Below, piece by piece: positions 16,266 to 25,358 of a stretch of 64,000 nt of DNA (within the stretch, counting starts at the first letter, position 1; each line of letters opens with the position of its first letter). The DNA lies in the NCBI GenBank assembly GCA_016866235.1, contig VGMW01000005.1, forward strand, positions 150,007 to 214,006, given 5' to 3'. This DNA is from Bacteroidota bacterium (GTDB lineage Bacteria; Bacteroidota; Bacteroidia; Cytophagales; Cyclobacteriaceae). The notes under the pieces are model-generated. The model was not told where the DNA came from. It did not search any database and saw nothing but the letters and a program-made list of their open reading frames with translations. The position numbers were made by a program, and so were the translations under genes.

Positions 16266-18482
16266 TTAGGCTCTTTTGGCTATTGGCGCGTGGATACAGG
16301 CTTCTGGGATTCCAAAAGCATCGACCAAAGGAACAGCATCTTTACGGATGTCCCAGCATAGTTGACTGAGTAATTTTCTGATTGCTTTTGTTTTAATGCC
16401 TTCCATATAACCCTGCTCTAAATAGTAGGCTTTATTTTTTTCAAGGCGACTCAGCGCAAAGATTTTAAGCAGGCCATACAAAACATTCCGGCAAGCCTCA
16501 TCCTGGGTGGTATTGATTGCTTCCCTGAATTCCTCCAGCACTATTCTATCGATGTAGGCTATACCAACATCGACCATATGCTGTTGGCAAACATTGAAGG
16601 CATCAAAGGAGTCCATTCCGTCCGCCAACAACCTTCTAAGCCGTTTTGCAGCCGAAGTAAGCGTGTCTTTTTCTCTGAAGGTAAAGGCTTCATGGTAAAA
16701 TTCGTAGCTGGACAGATGCTCCTCATCTGTATTCCTGGTGGTTATGGGATTCATTTCAGTGATGGCTACTGTTGCCTGTTGGGCAAGGTAACCGAGCATA
16801 CCAAGGGCGTTCATACTGCTGAACTCTTGTTTAAAGGCGGTGAGTCTGGATTTGGCTACCAACTGAAGTAAAACAGTATTATCGCCTTCAAACGTTGAGT
16901 AGATGTCTGAATCGTTCTTTAATGGCCCGATTCTGTTTTCCCATAAGTAACCTTTTCCGCCGCAACATTCCCTGCATGTTTGAAGGGTTTCCGATGTATG
17001 CCAGGTGGTTAACGCTTTTAGTCCAGCGGCGACGGCTTCGATTTCCTGCATTTCTGATTCCTTACGGTGGATGTACCGGTGGGTAAGGTTCTTTAAGGCA
17101 AAATGAAGTGCATAGGTGGATGCCAATGCTGGTATTAGTCTTTTTTGGTGGGTTCGGTAATTTAAAATAGGCACCTCTGCACCACCTTCCGGGCCGAACT
17201 GCCGGCGACCATCGCCGTAGCGAATGGCAATGGTGAGACCTGTTCGTGTCGCTGCCAATCCCGAACGTGGGATACCAATTCTTCCTCCGACCAATGCGCC
17301 AAGCATGGTGAAAAACCTTCTGTTGTCGCTTGCAATCGGACTGGTAAATTTTCCCTGGTCATCAACGCCTGCATACCGATCCAGCATTTCGGAGGCTGGT
17401 ATGGTTACCTGATTGAAATAAATCACGCCGTTGTCAACGCCATTAAGTCCCAGTTTTCTTCCGCAGTCTTTAATGGTAATTCCGGGAAGAGTACTACCGT
17501 GATCATCCCGAAGCGCAACTACAAATGCGCCAACACCGTAGTCTTTTCCTTCTACCATGATCTTGGCAAATACGGTGGCCATTTTTCCATGAAGTGCAGC
17601 ATTACCGATGTATTCTTTTCTTGCCTGTTCATTTGGTGTATGAATAATAAAGCTGCGATCGGAATGGCGGTAAGTTGCAGTTGTTTCAATCCCTTTCACA
17701 TTGCTACCATGTCCTGTCTCGGTCATAGCGAAGCACCCCGGAAGTTTAAGGGTGCCGATGTCTCTTAAGTATTTTTGGTGATGTTTTTCGGTACCCAGCT
17801 GGTAAACGCTCATTCCCCAAAGTCCAAATTGAACACCGAATTTGACCACCAGGCTAAGGTCGCCATAGCTAAGTCCCTCCATGGCGGCGAAGTATGCTTC
17901 CAGGTCTCCTTTTCCGCCATATTCCTTTGGGTATCCTAACGAACCAATTCCTTCGGCGGCGAGAATCTTAGCTTGTTTTAGGGTTTGTGCTCTTAGGAAA
18001 TCAAGATCTTCTGTTTCAGAAAAACGAAATTCATTTCCAGAAATAATTTTTCTGATTTGATCCAGGATTATTTGGTCTCTGCCATCAAGAATCGATTTCA
18101 GGTTATCGATATTAAACGATGGCTCTGTTCCATAGGTTGAGCTAATGGCCTTACGTGATGCAGGGAAAAAAATTAAAGTTGATTCCCGTCCAGGTATTCC
18201 AAGCATGCCATCTATATTTTTCAGATCGCTCAGCGCATTGGCTGGTATGCTGAATTCCTTGTTCAGTGCCTGTCCAACACGCATACCCAATTCTATGAGG
18301 TGTTCACCTGGGGTCCCTGAGTGCTGCGAAATAGTCTGGTGCCAGGTTTTGAGGTCCTCTGCAGTGAGTTCTACTGCATGATCTAAAACGGCGTTAAGTT
18401 GATTTTTCTCCTCTGGAGATAACCATTCCTGTTTTTGGATCGTTGTGGTTAGTGTTGCTCTTTCAGTATCTGTAAGGGTCAT
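16266..18482 (-). CDS. Acyl-CoA oxidase/dehydrogenase-like flavoprotein
   Basis: About 738 residues from the ATG at 18482, which precedes TLTDTERATL; upstream in-frame starts at 18506, 18560 and a TTG at 18581 would add residues that look non-conserved. Motifs include FAMTETGHGSN (FAD/substrate contact), KLGLNGVDNG, RRQFGP, CRECCGGKGY and STFEGDNTVLL, whose Glu is in the position of the catalytic base of acyl-CoA oxidases. The length and EGDNT motif point to the acyl-CoA oxidase branch rather than short bacterial dehydrogenases. It should introduce the trans-2 double bond in fatty acyl-CoA at the first step of beta-oxidation; whether oxygen or an electron-transfer flavoprotein is the acceptor is open. 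No other beta-oxidation gene is adjacent. Confidence 0.88.
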   Translation of the reverse strand: MTLTDTERATLTTTIQKQEWLSPEEKNQLNAVLDHAVELTAEDLKTWHQTISQHSGTPGEHLIELGMRVGQALNKEFSIPANALSDLKNIDGMLGIPGRESTLIFFPASRKAISSTYGTEPSFNIDNLKSILDGRDQIILDQIRKIISGNEFRFSETEDLDFLRAQTLKQAKILAAEGIGSLGYPKEYGGKGDLEAYFAAMEGLSYGDLSLVVKFGVQFGLWGMSVYQLGTEKHHQKYLRDIGTLKLPGCFAMTETGHGSNVKGIETTATYRHSDRSFIIHTPNEQARKEYIGNAALHGKMATVFAKIMVEGKDYGVGAFVVALRDDHGSTLPGITIKDCGRKLGLNGVDNGVIYFNQVTIPASEMLDRYAGVDDQGKFTSPIASDNRRFFTMLGALVGGRIGIPRSGLAATRTGLTIAIRYGDGRRQFGPEGGAEVPILNYRTHQKRLIPALASTYALHFALKNLTHRYIHRKESEMQEIEAVAAGLKALTTWHTSETLQTCRECCGGKGYLWENRIGPLKNDSDIYSTFEGDNTVLLQLVAKSRLTAFKQEFSSMNALGMLGYLAQQATVAITEMNPITTRNTDEEHLSSYEFYHEAFTFREKDTLTSAAKRLRRLLADGMDSFDAFNVCQQHMVDVGIAYIDRIVLEEFREAINTTQDEACRNVLYGLLKIFALSRLEKNKAYYLEQGYMEGIKTKAIRKLLSQLCWDIRKDAVPLVDAFGIPEACIHAPIAKRA

Positions 18483-18680
18483 ATCCGACCAGACTGTATA
18501 GAGCATGGGTAAAAAACACCTGGTACCTGGAGTGGAAAAATAAGTTGTTGAATAACGCATGGTGGGAGGATGTGAATCCAAAAATTACAAAAATCAATCT
18601 TACCGATCGTGTAATTTTAATGTCTGCCGAAAACTATGATTCCTGTTAACGCTAATATTAAACCTGTAAATCTTTAAAAA

Positions 18681-19175
18681 ATGCGATATGTCAATCTTTG
18701 GTTAACCGTTCCCATGCTCGGTTTGCTTATTTCTTGTGGACAGGGCTCTAAAAACCCTTTTACAGCAAAAATTGAAGCTGATTCACTTGTTTTAAACTTT
18801 TCCGTGGCATCAGGCTATTTTGTTAGAAATGACTTTTCAAGTGAGGGACTCACGCTTGTCACGATCGATTCCAAAGAAAAGCTGGAGGAGGTTTTTGGTT
18901 ATGCAACTGTTATGGGTGAGGAGGGGAGAGCCACTCCTGTAAATTTTGAAAACCAATTTGCCCTTGCTGCCGTTTACAGCGCGACCGATTTGGATGTACG
19001 AATGGAGCCTAAGTTCCTGGTTGTTGAAAAGGACACCTTGAATGTATCCATTGAAATGATCATGGGGCAAAAAAATTCTTACCAATCAAGGCCATTTGCT
19101 TTACTGATTGTTGATGGAAATCCAGGTGTATTCAAGTCGATCAAAACGCAGGTTAATGCCCGAACTGCCGACTGA
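18681..19175 (+). CDS. Small lipoprotein of unknown function
   Basis: A 164-residue protein with a lipoprotein signal ending in GLLISC (Cys19). The mature part is mostly predicted beta-strand with a segment LEEVFGYATVMG and a conserved-looking ENQFALAAVY; I do not recognise a family with confidence. A PrcB-like small secreted domain is one possibility. It is followed 17 bases later by a membrane protein gene on the same strand, so the two are likely co-transcribed. The upstream gap to the divergent acyl-CoA oxidase gene must hold the promoter. Confidence 0.7.
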   Translation: MRYVNLWLTVPMLGLLISCGQGSKNPFTAKIEADSLVLNFSVASGYFVRNDFSSEGLTLVTIDSKEKLEEVFGYATVMGEEGRATPVNFENQFALAAVYSATDLDVRMEPKFLVVEKDTLNVSIEMIMGQKNSYQSRPFALLIVDGNPGVFKSIKTQVNARTAD

Positions 19176-19192
19176 AAATTATTGTAGCAACG

Positions 19193-20428
19193 ATGGAAAC
19201 TGTTGAAAATTTATTGAATAGCCCGGATCAATTGGAGTCCCTTTATCGCAATGACCGTTCTTCTTTTAGAGATCAGTTCAGTGCGTTGGAAGTGAAATAT
19301 CCTGATCATCCGTTGGTGCAGGGTTGGCGCGCTAGGTTGCGGTATGAACCCTCGAGACCTGACTGGTTTACCAGGCTGGATCTTATCCAAATTCTACTTT
19401 CTCTCTTTGTTTTTGGAGCCTTGGTTTCTTATCCGCGTTGGGGAGGTTTAACGGACACACAATCAGAAGATTTCTACTTACGGAATGCTGGTTTCCTGGC
19501 GCTGGGTGCTTTATTGTTCTATTTCCTACGATTGGTGCAACCAGGTAAAATTTTGGTGGCTGCGGTTCTAGGGCTTGTGACCATTACTCTTTTTTGGATA
19601 AACCTCTTGCCGGGTTCTGAAAAGAATGTTTCTGATACGCTTGCTTTGGCTGGCGTTCACCTGCCTTTGGTTCTGTGGGCTTTGGTTGGATTGGTTTTTG
19701 GAAACGGAAGGATCAACCAATGGCATCATTACCTAAGGTTTAATGGCGATTTGCTCGTTACCTCAGCGGTATTGGAAATGGCCTGGATGGCTTTGAGTGG
19801 TCTTACCATGGGCTTGTTCTATTTGATTGGATTTACCCTTGAAGAATTTTATCCTCAATACGTCATCTTGCCTGGTATGACTGTAATTCCATTGGTGGCA
19901 GCCATAACCATCAGGCAGTTCCCTGGATTTGTGGATCAGGTTTCCCCCTGGATCGCCCGAATATTTAGTCCGATTGTTCTGTTGATGCTTACGGTCTATA
20001 TGACGACCATGATTTTTTCAGAGAAAAACTTATTTACCGATCGTGAGATTTTACTCATGTTTAATCTAATGCTTGCGGGTGTATTGGCACTGATTTTATT
20101 TTCATTGTCTTCTGCTGGAGGGTCTTTTTTGAATTGGGTATTGATGCTGCTTTCTTATGTAGCCATCGTTGTGAACCTTGTTGCCTTTTTTGCCATCGCT
20201 TATCGTTTATTTGAATTGGGTGTTACACCAAACCGACTTGCAGTTTTTGGTGCAAACGCACTATTTCTTGCCAATCTGTTTTGGATGTCTTTCAGGCTCA
20301 CCGGTTTGGTTGCCGGTAAGCAAACCAAAGAACAGGTGCTCGGTGCAATGAATGGATTTCTTCCGGCATACCTGGTCTGGGCCCTGTTTGTTGTGATAGG
20401 CTTCCCGATTATTTTCTCCTTCGCATAA
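19193..20428 (+). CDS. Multi-pass membrane protein (DUF4153-like)
   Basis: A 411-residue integral membrane protein with roughly ten hydrophobic segments after a soluble N-terminus of about 60 residues. The segments MFNLMLAGVLALILFSL and YRLFELGVTPNRLAVFGAN resemble the DUF4153 family of Bacteroidota and other bacteria, whose function is not known. It follows a lipoprotein gene by 17 bases. No transport or enzyme motif is recognised. Its stop is 18 bases from that of the convergent mobA gene. Confidence 0.75.
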   Translation: METVENLLNSPDQLESLYRNDRSSFRDQFSALEVKYPDHPLVQGWRARLRYEPSRPDWFTRLDLIQILLSLFVFGALVSYPRWGGLTDTQSEDFYLRNAGFLALGALLFYFLRLVQPGKILVAAVLGLVTITLFWINLLPGSEKNVSDTLALAGVHLPLVLWALVGLVFGNGRINQWHHYLRFNGDLLVTSAVLEMAWMALSGLTMGLFYLIGFTLEEFYPQYVILPGMTVIPLVAAITIRQFPGFVDQVSPWIARIFSPIVLLMLTVYMTTMIFSEKNLFTDREILLMFNLMLAGVLALILFSLSSAGGSFLNWVLMLLSYVAIVVNLVAFFAIAYRLFELGVTPNRLAVFGANALFLANLFWMSFRLTGLVAGKQTKEQVLGAMNGFLPAYLVWALFVVIGFPIIFSFA

Positions 20429-20446
20429 TGCCTCTGACGGTATTGC

Positions 20447-21037
20447 TTACAGGATATTTCGACCGAAATTTTTGAGGTCAGCCGGTGTATTGAGATTTTC
20501 GAAAATTTTTAAGTTGGATGATTCAATTCTTCTCACCGACTCATCCGAAAGAATTTCGTAAGGGCTGTGTATCCCCTTATCAATGAATTTCTGAATCAAA
20601 TCCTGGGAAGAAGGCTCCCAAATCGAAAACAAGGGTTCCAGTCGATTTGATTTTATATTTAGATAACAGGTTGCGGGGCAAAATCGGTCTCTTTTCTGCA
20701 ACAATGACTCAATGGATTCCTTTGAAATATTTGGCATGTCTACCGCAAGGCAAAATATGGCATTGCCTGGGTTCGATTGGAGACTTGATAAAATACCATT
20801 CAAGGGACCTCGGAAATCAAATTGATCTCTGATAATTTTTTGCTGAGTGGTGAATGGTTCAGTTGCATTAATTGAAATATAAACGCGGTCGAATACCTCG
20901 TCCATGATGTTGTAGAGGTATTGGTGCTGCGGTATACCGTTGGGCGTAAGAAGTTTCTTATCCGTACCCATTCTCGAGCTGCTGCCGCCAGCTAAAATTA
21001 TCCCTACGATATCGCTGTATTTTCCTCTTTTATTCAT
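20447..21037 (-). CDS. mobA: Molybdenum cofactor guanylyltransferase
   Basis: A 196-residue nucleotidyltransferase with the signature LAGGSSSRMGTDKK at residues 15-28 and a Mg-binding AVDMP motif near residue 98. MobA links GMP to Mo-molybdopterin, giving the bis-MGD cofactor used by DMSO-reductase-type enzymes. It faces moeA across 73 bases, and that pairing supports the assignment over other NTP transferases such as MocA or IspD. No other cofactor-biosynthesis gene or molybdoenzyme lies within the window. Confidence 0.88.
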   Translation of the reverse strand: MNKRGKYSDIVGIILAGGSSSRMGTDKKLLTPNGIPQHQYLYNIMDEVFDRVYISINATEPFTTQQKIIRDQFDFRGPLNGILSSLQSNPGNAIFCLAVDMPNISKESIESLLQKRDRFCPATCYLNIKSNRLEPLFSIWEPSSQDLIQKFIDKGIHSPYEILSDESVRRIESSNLKIFENLNTPADLKNFGRNIL

Positions 21038-21090
21038 TGTATAACCCCTACAATTTAGTTTCCTTCGCCCGGATCAATCCAGCAACCGCC

Positions 21091-21098
21091 TATTTTTG
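21091..21098 (+). promoter_or_regulatory. -7 promoter element (TATTTTTG) for moeA
   Basis: TATTTTTG matches TAnnTTTG exactly and ends 12 bases before the ATG chosen for moeA. It overlaps an in-frame TTG that would otherwise be read as an earlier start, which is one reason to prefer the ATG at 21111. Confidence 0.5.
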
Positions 21099-21110
21099 TT
21101 TTCAATCAAC

Positions 21111-22301
21111 ATGATTTCAGTAGAACAAGCAGATCAAATATTGGGTGACCACTTGTGGGGATCGGTGCCTGAGCGGGTTTCAATGGTTGATGCGCTTGGC
21201 CGGGTGCTTGCTGAGGACGTACTGGCGGATCGCGATTTTCCTCCTTTTAATCGGGTGGCTATGGATGGAGTTGCTGTTTGCTTTGATTCCATAGAAGAAG
21301 GTCAAACCGAATTCAAAATTGCAGCCTTGGTTGCTGCCGGAACACCGGAAATTTCACTTGAGCAGAAAGCAGCCGCCATTGAAGTTATGACAGGGGCTGT
21401 ATTGCCCTCCGGCGCTGACACCGTAATTCCATATGAGCATTTAAAGGTTGGGGATGGCTCGGTAGAGGTGATCCAAAAGCCTGAAAAAAGGTGGGTGAAT
21501 GTTCATCGTTGTGGAATCGATGCCCATGGTGGTGCCAAACTTCTTAATCGAGGCAGTTTTATTTCAACAGCGGAAGTTCCGGTTCTTGCTTCAGTGGGTT
21601 TAGATATGGTCAGTGTTCAATCGCTACCCCGTGTTGCCATTGTTTCTACTGGCGATGAATTGGTTGAGCCAAAAATTACCCCCGCACCACATCAGATCCG
21701 GCGATCCAATGTATACGCCATATCTTCTGCTTTGAGTCGACTGAACATCAAAAGTACATTGATTCACTTTGGTGATTCAGAGCTTGGTCTTCAGGGGAAG
21801 CTTACAGCACTATTTGAGGCCAATGATGTATTGATTTTTACTGGCGGAGTTTCAAAGGGCAAGTTCGATTGGGTTCCTGCGGCATTGGGCGATGCGCATA
21901 TTGCCTGTCATTTTCATGGTGTCGCTCAGCGGCCGGCCAAGCCATTGTGGTTTGGGAGTGGGGAAGGAAAAACTGTTTTTGCTTTTCCCGGAAATCCTGT
22001 TTCATCCTACCTGTGCGTTTATCGGTATTTTCTTCCATGGCTTTTCATGTCGATGGGGGCGGAACGCTTGATTGAAAAAGCAGTGTTGGCTGAAGACTTT
22101 GACTTCAAGGCACCATTGACCTATTTTCTTCAAGTAAAACTAGAGCGCAGTAGTGGTGTGCTAAGTGCAAGGCCAATTCCTGGCGGTGGATCGGGTGACT
22201 TTATTAATCTGATTAAGGCTGATGGTTTTCTGGAATTGCCTGCAGGAAGCGGAAAATTTAAAAAGGGAGAGGTATTTGATTTCTATGGGTTTCGATTCTA
22301 A
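21111..22301 (+). CDS. moeA: Molybdopterin molybdenumtransferase
   Basis: A 396-residue MoeA protein, which inserts molybdenum into adenylylated molybdopterin. Visible features are the N-terminal FNRVAMDGVAV motif, an MTGAVLPSGADTV segment, the MPT-binding TGGVSKGKFDWVP of the MogA-like domain, and PGNPVSSYL. I start it at the ATG at 21111 (MISVEQAD) because the upstream TTG lies inside the probable promoter. The gene overlaps the glycerate kinase gene by 17 bases, so the two are probably one transcript. It is divergent from mobA. Confidence 0.93.
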   Translation: MISVEQADQILGDHLWGSVPERVSMVDALGRVLAEDVLADRDFPPFNRVAMDGVAVCFDSIEEGQTEFKIAALVAAGTPEISLEQKAAAIEVMTGAVLPSGADTVIPYEHLKVGDGSVEVIQKPEKRWVNVHRCGIDAHGGAKLLNRGSFISTAEVPVLASVGLDMVSVQSLPRVAIVSTGDELVEPKITPAPHQIRRSNVYAISSALSRLNIKSTLIHFGDSELGLQGKLTALFEANDVLIFTGGVSKGKFDWVPAALGDAHIACHFHGVAQRPAKPLWFGSGEGKTVFAFPGNPVSSYLCVYRYFLPWLFMSMGAERLIEKAVLAEDFDFKAPLTYFLQVKLERSSGVLSARPIPGGGSGDFINLIKADGFLELPAGSGKFKKGEVFDFYGFRF

Positions 22302-23415
22302 AGGGATCCGCAGGATATTAATTGCACCAGACAAATTTAAAACCACTTTGTCGGCAGATGAAGTGGCTGTCGCCGTTGCCCAAGGGATTAAATCAGATTC
22401 GATTCAGACCATTCGACATCCAATGGCTGATGGAGGGGAGGGAACCTGTAAAATTCTTACGGCTGCCGCAGGTGGATCCATCCAGACTTCAATGGCAAGC
22501 GATCCTTTACGAAGACCCATTCATGCGTCTTATGGATTATCGGCTGATCATTCCACGGCTTGGATTGAAATGGCAGAAGCCTCCGGGCTTTGGCGGCTTG
22601 AAACAACAGAGCGTCACCCTGGTAAGACTACTACCTTTGGGACGGGGGAGCTGATTCTGTCAGCCATCGAGCACGGAGTAAGAGAAGTTGTCTTGGGCTG
22701 CGGCGGCAGTGCAACACACGATGGTGCTGTAGGTATGGCCTCAGCTTTGGGATATATTTTTCTTAATAAGAATGGATTACCATTCCTTCCTACCGGTGAT
22801 ACGCTCCATGAAATTGCCTCAATTGATTCAAAAAATGTTTCAGATCGAATTCACCGGGTAAACTTTCATATTGTCAGCGATGTAACCAATCCGCTGATTG
22901 GTCCTGAAGGTGCTGCAAGGACGTTTGCAATACAAAAAGGCGCTTCCGAAAATGAGCTTGATCGCTTGGATAAGGGTTTAGAACATTTGAATCACCTTTT
23001 TTCTACCGATCCTTTTTACGCAAGTGCCAGGATTGAAGGGGCTGGCGCCGGTGGAGGATTTCCTTCCGGTTCAGTTTATTTTTTGAAGGCCCAAACCCAT
23101 AAGGGTATCGATTGGGTAATAGACAAAACCGGGATGATTGAAAAAGTTAAGGGTGTTGATTTGGTCATTACCGGTGAAGGTCAATTGGATGCGCAGAGTT
23201 TAAGAGGAAAAGTGGTTTCGGGTGTATTATCAGCATGCCAAAAAGCTCATAAACCATGTTGGATTGTGTGTGGGGTCAACCAACTTTCCGATCGAGCCAT
23301 TGCAGAAGCAGGAATTGACAAGGTGATTTCCATTGCCTCTTTAACCAGCAGGGAGGAATCCATGCGGCACCCTGCCTATTGGATTGCTCAAGCGATGGGT
23401 AAAATCGGACTTTAA
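22285..23415 (+). CDS. glxK: Glycerate kinase
   Basis: A 376-residue member of the GarK/GlxK glycerate kinase family. Signatures include ILIAPDKFKTTLSA at the N-terminus, MADGGEGT, GCGGSATHDGAVGMA, EGAGAGGGFP and ITGEGQLDAQS. It phosphorylates D-glycerate, yielding 2-phosphoglycerate in this family. The start at 22285 gives a normal N-terminus and lies inside the 3' end of moeA; a longer upstream frame runs through moeA and is unlikely. There is no obvious functional link with molybdenum cofactor synthesis. The gene ends 70 bases before ffh. Confidence 0.92.
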   Translation: MGFDSKGIRRILIAPDKFKTTLSADEVAVAVAQGIKSDSIQTIRHPMADGGEGTCKILTAAAGGSIQTSMASDPLRRPIHASYGLSADHSTAWIEMAEASGLWRLETTERHPGKTTTFGTGELILSAIEHGVREVVLGCGGSATHDGAVGMASALGYIFLNKNGLPFLPTGDTLHEIASIDSKNVSDRIHRVNFHIVSDVTNPLIGPEGAARTFAIQKGASENELDRLDKGLEHLNHLFSTDPFYASARIEGAGAGGGFPSGSVYFLKAQTHKGIDWVIDKTGMIEKVKGVDLVITGEGQLDAQSLRGKVVSGVLSACQKAHKPCWIVCGVNQLSDRAIAEAGIDKVISIASLTSREESMRHPAYWIAQAMGKIGL

Positions 23416-23423
23416 TCGGGCGA

Positions 23424-23455
23424 TTTGGCGGTCGAAACCTCCGGGTTTACCTTTG
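23424..23455 (+). promoter_or_regulatory. Promoter for ffh with both -33 and -7 elements
   Basis: TTTG at 23424-23427 and TACCTTTG at 23448-23455 are separated by 20 bases, a very good fit to the Bacteroidota vegetative promoter (TTTG, about 19-20 bases, TAnnTTTG). The ATG of ffh is 30 bases downstream of the -7 box. Confidence 0.7.
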
Positions 23456-23485
23456 CATCCTTCCAAATAATCAGGTTCCTAATTT

Positions 23486-24823
23486 ATGTTCGAAAATCTA
23501 AGTCTTAAGCTCGAAAAGGCCTTCCAAACCTTAAAAGGACAAGGCAGAATAACGGAGATAAACGTTGCTTCCACCATCAAGGAAATTAGGAAGGCGCTCA
23601 TCGACGCTGATGTGAATTATAAAGTCGCAAAGGATGTTACCGATGAGATAAAAATTAAAGCTATGGGGATGGATGTCCTAACGGCCATCTCACCCGGGCA
23701 ATTGCTGATTAAGGTCACCAACGATGAGCTGACCAGGTTAATGGGTGGCGAAAGTGAGGACATTAAGGTTGAAGGTAATCCGGCCGTCGTATTGATTGCG
23801 GGCCTGCAAGGTTCAGGTAAGACCACCTTTAGTGGTAAGCTGGCATCTTATTTAAAGCGTCAGGGCAGATCGGTATTGTTGGCGGCCTGTGATGTTTATC
23901 GGCCCGCTGCAATTGAACAACTAAAAGTTCTCGGTGCACAGATTGGTGTAGACGTTTATGCGGATTTAAACAATAACAATCCGGTAGCCATTGCAAAGGA
24001 TGCTGTTGAATTTGCAAAGAAGAACAATCATCGTGTTTTGATCGTCGATACGGCAGGACGACTGGCTGTTGATCAGGAGATGATGGATGAGATCTCCAGA
24101 ATCAAGGAGAGCCTTAATCCTGCTGAGACACTTTTTGTTGTTGATGCCATGACTGGTCAGGACGCTGTGAATACGGCCAAAGCTTTTAATGATCGACTCG
24201 ATTTCAACGGCGTTGTTTTAACCAAGATGGATGGTGACACGCGCGGTGGTGCCGCACTTTCTGTCAGACGAGTGGTGGAAAAACCCATCAAGTATATCAG
24301 TTCCGGTGAGAAGATGGACGCACTGGAGCGATTTTATCCCGATCGGATGGCGGGTAGAATCCTAGGTATGGGTGATGTGGTTTCACTGGTTGAAAAAGCT
24401 CAGGAAACTTTTGATCAGGAGGAAGCTGAGCGATTAAACCGAAAAATTCGAAAGAATCAATTTGATCTGAATGACTTTCTCTCCCAGCTTGAGCAGATCA
24501 AGAAGATGGGAAATATGAAAGATTTATTAGGGATGATTCCTGGAATGGGTAAGGCAATAAAGGACGTTGATATTGATGAAAATTCGATGAAGCCTGTTGA
24601 GGCCATAATTCGCTCTATGACTTTGAGTGAGCGTCAAAATCCGGATATAATTAATCCCAGCCGTAAGACCAGGATTGCAAAAGGAAGCGGTCGTTCGCTT
24701 CAGGAAGTCAACCAATTGTTGAAGCAATTTGAGGATATGCGAAAAATGATGAAGTCAATGAATAAGATGGGTGCTATGGGGCGTAATCCACTGCAAGGGC
24801 TTGGTCCTATGGGAAGACGTTAA
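23486..24823 (+). CDS. ffh: Signal recognition particle GTPase Ffh
   Basis: A 445-residue Ffh protein. The N domain (1-95) precedes the G domain with GLQGSGKTT (106-114), DTAGR, TKMDGD and GGAALS; the methionine-rich M domain with the signal-sequence groove and SRP RNA-binding SGRSLQEVNQLLKQF fills the C-terminus, ending in a Met/Gly-rich tail. It binds signal sequences of nascent membrane proteins and docks with FtsY. It has its own clear promoter. No 4.5S RNA or ftsY gene was recognised nearby. Confidence 0.98.
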   Translation: MFENLSLKLEKAFQTLKGQGRITEINVASTIKEIRKALIDADVNYKVAKDVTDEIKIKAMGMDVLTAISPGQLLIKVTNDELTRLMGGESEDIKVEGNPAVVLIAGLQGSGKTTFSGKLASYLKRQGRSVLLAACDVYRPAAIEQLKVLGAQIGVDVYADLNNNNPVAIAKDAVEFAKKNNHRVLIVDTAGRLAVDQEMMDEISRIKESLNPAETLFVVDAMTGQDAVNTAKAFNDRLDFNGVVLTKMDGDTRGGAALSVRRVVEKPIKYISSGEKMDALERFYPDRMAGRILGMGDVVSLVEKAQETFDQEEAERLNRKIRKNQFDLNDFLSQLEQIKKMGNMKDLLGMIPGMGKAIKDVDIDENSMKPVEAIIRSMTLSERQNPDIINPSRKTRIAKGSGRSLQEVNQLLKQFEDMRKMMKSMNKMGAMGRNPLQGLGPMGRR

Positions 24824-24842
24824 TCTATTGAATTGTTCGAGG

Positions 24843-25358
24843 ATGACAGAAATACTTAAGGCTACCATTGAGGATGCTGAGCAGATTGCTGAGCTGGTGA
24901 ACTCAGGATATCGTGGCGAGGCTTCTCGAAAGGGCTGGACCACAGAGGATGGGATCCTTGGGGGAACACGCATTGATGCCAAAGGGGTCAGGTCGGAAAT
25001 TATGAAAGATGGAACAACTGTATTGAAGTACGTTGAAGCGGGCTCCATTATTGGTTGTGTTGAACTGGTCCATCAGATTAACAAAATGTATTTGGGTATG
25101 CTTACTGTTAAGCCTGACCTACAAGCAACGGGCATTGGTAAGAAGCTGTTGTATGCAGGTGAGCAGCATGCCCTAAAACATAGTTGTGTGGCTATGGTGA
25201 TGTGGGTTATCTCCGTTCGTTCTGAATTGATCGCATGGTACCAAAGACATGGCTATACACCAACCGGTGAATTCCGACCTTTTGATAATACCGATCCTGT
25301 ATTTGGCATTCCTAAAATGCCGCTTCAGTTTATGGTCCTGGAGAAGCCTTTGGTATAA
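24843..25358 (+). CDS. GNAT-family N-acetyltransferase
   Basis: A 171-residue GNAT protein. The start at 24843 (MTEILKATIEDAEQIAEL) gives the usual first beta-strand; a longer frame reaching into ffh is not credible. The acetyl-CoA-binding motif is KPDLQATGIGKKLL near residue 93. The substrate is unknown. It follows ffh by 19 bases and may be read through from it. Its stop codon abuts the stop of the convergent DUF5107 gene with no base between. Confidence 0.85.
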   Translation: MTEILKATIEDAEQIAELVNSGYRGEASRKGWTTEDGILGGTRIDAKGVRSEIMKDGTTVLKYVEAGSIIGCVELVHQINKMYLGMLTVKPDLQATGIGKKLLYAGEQHALKHSCVAMVMWVISVRSELIAWYQRHGYTPTGEFRPFDNTDPVFGIPKMPLQFMVLEKPLV

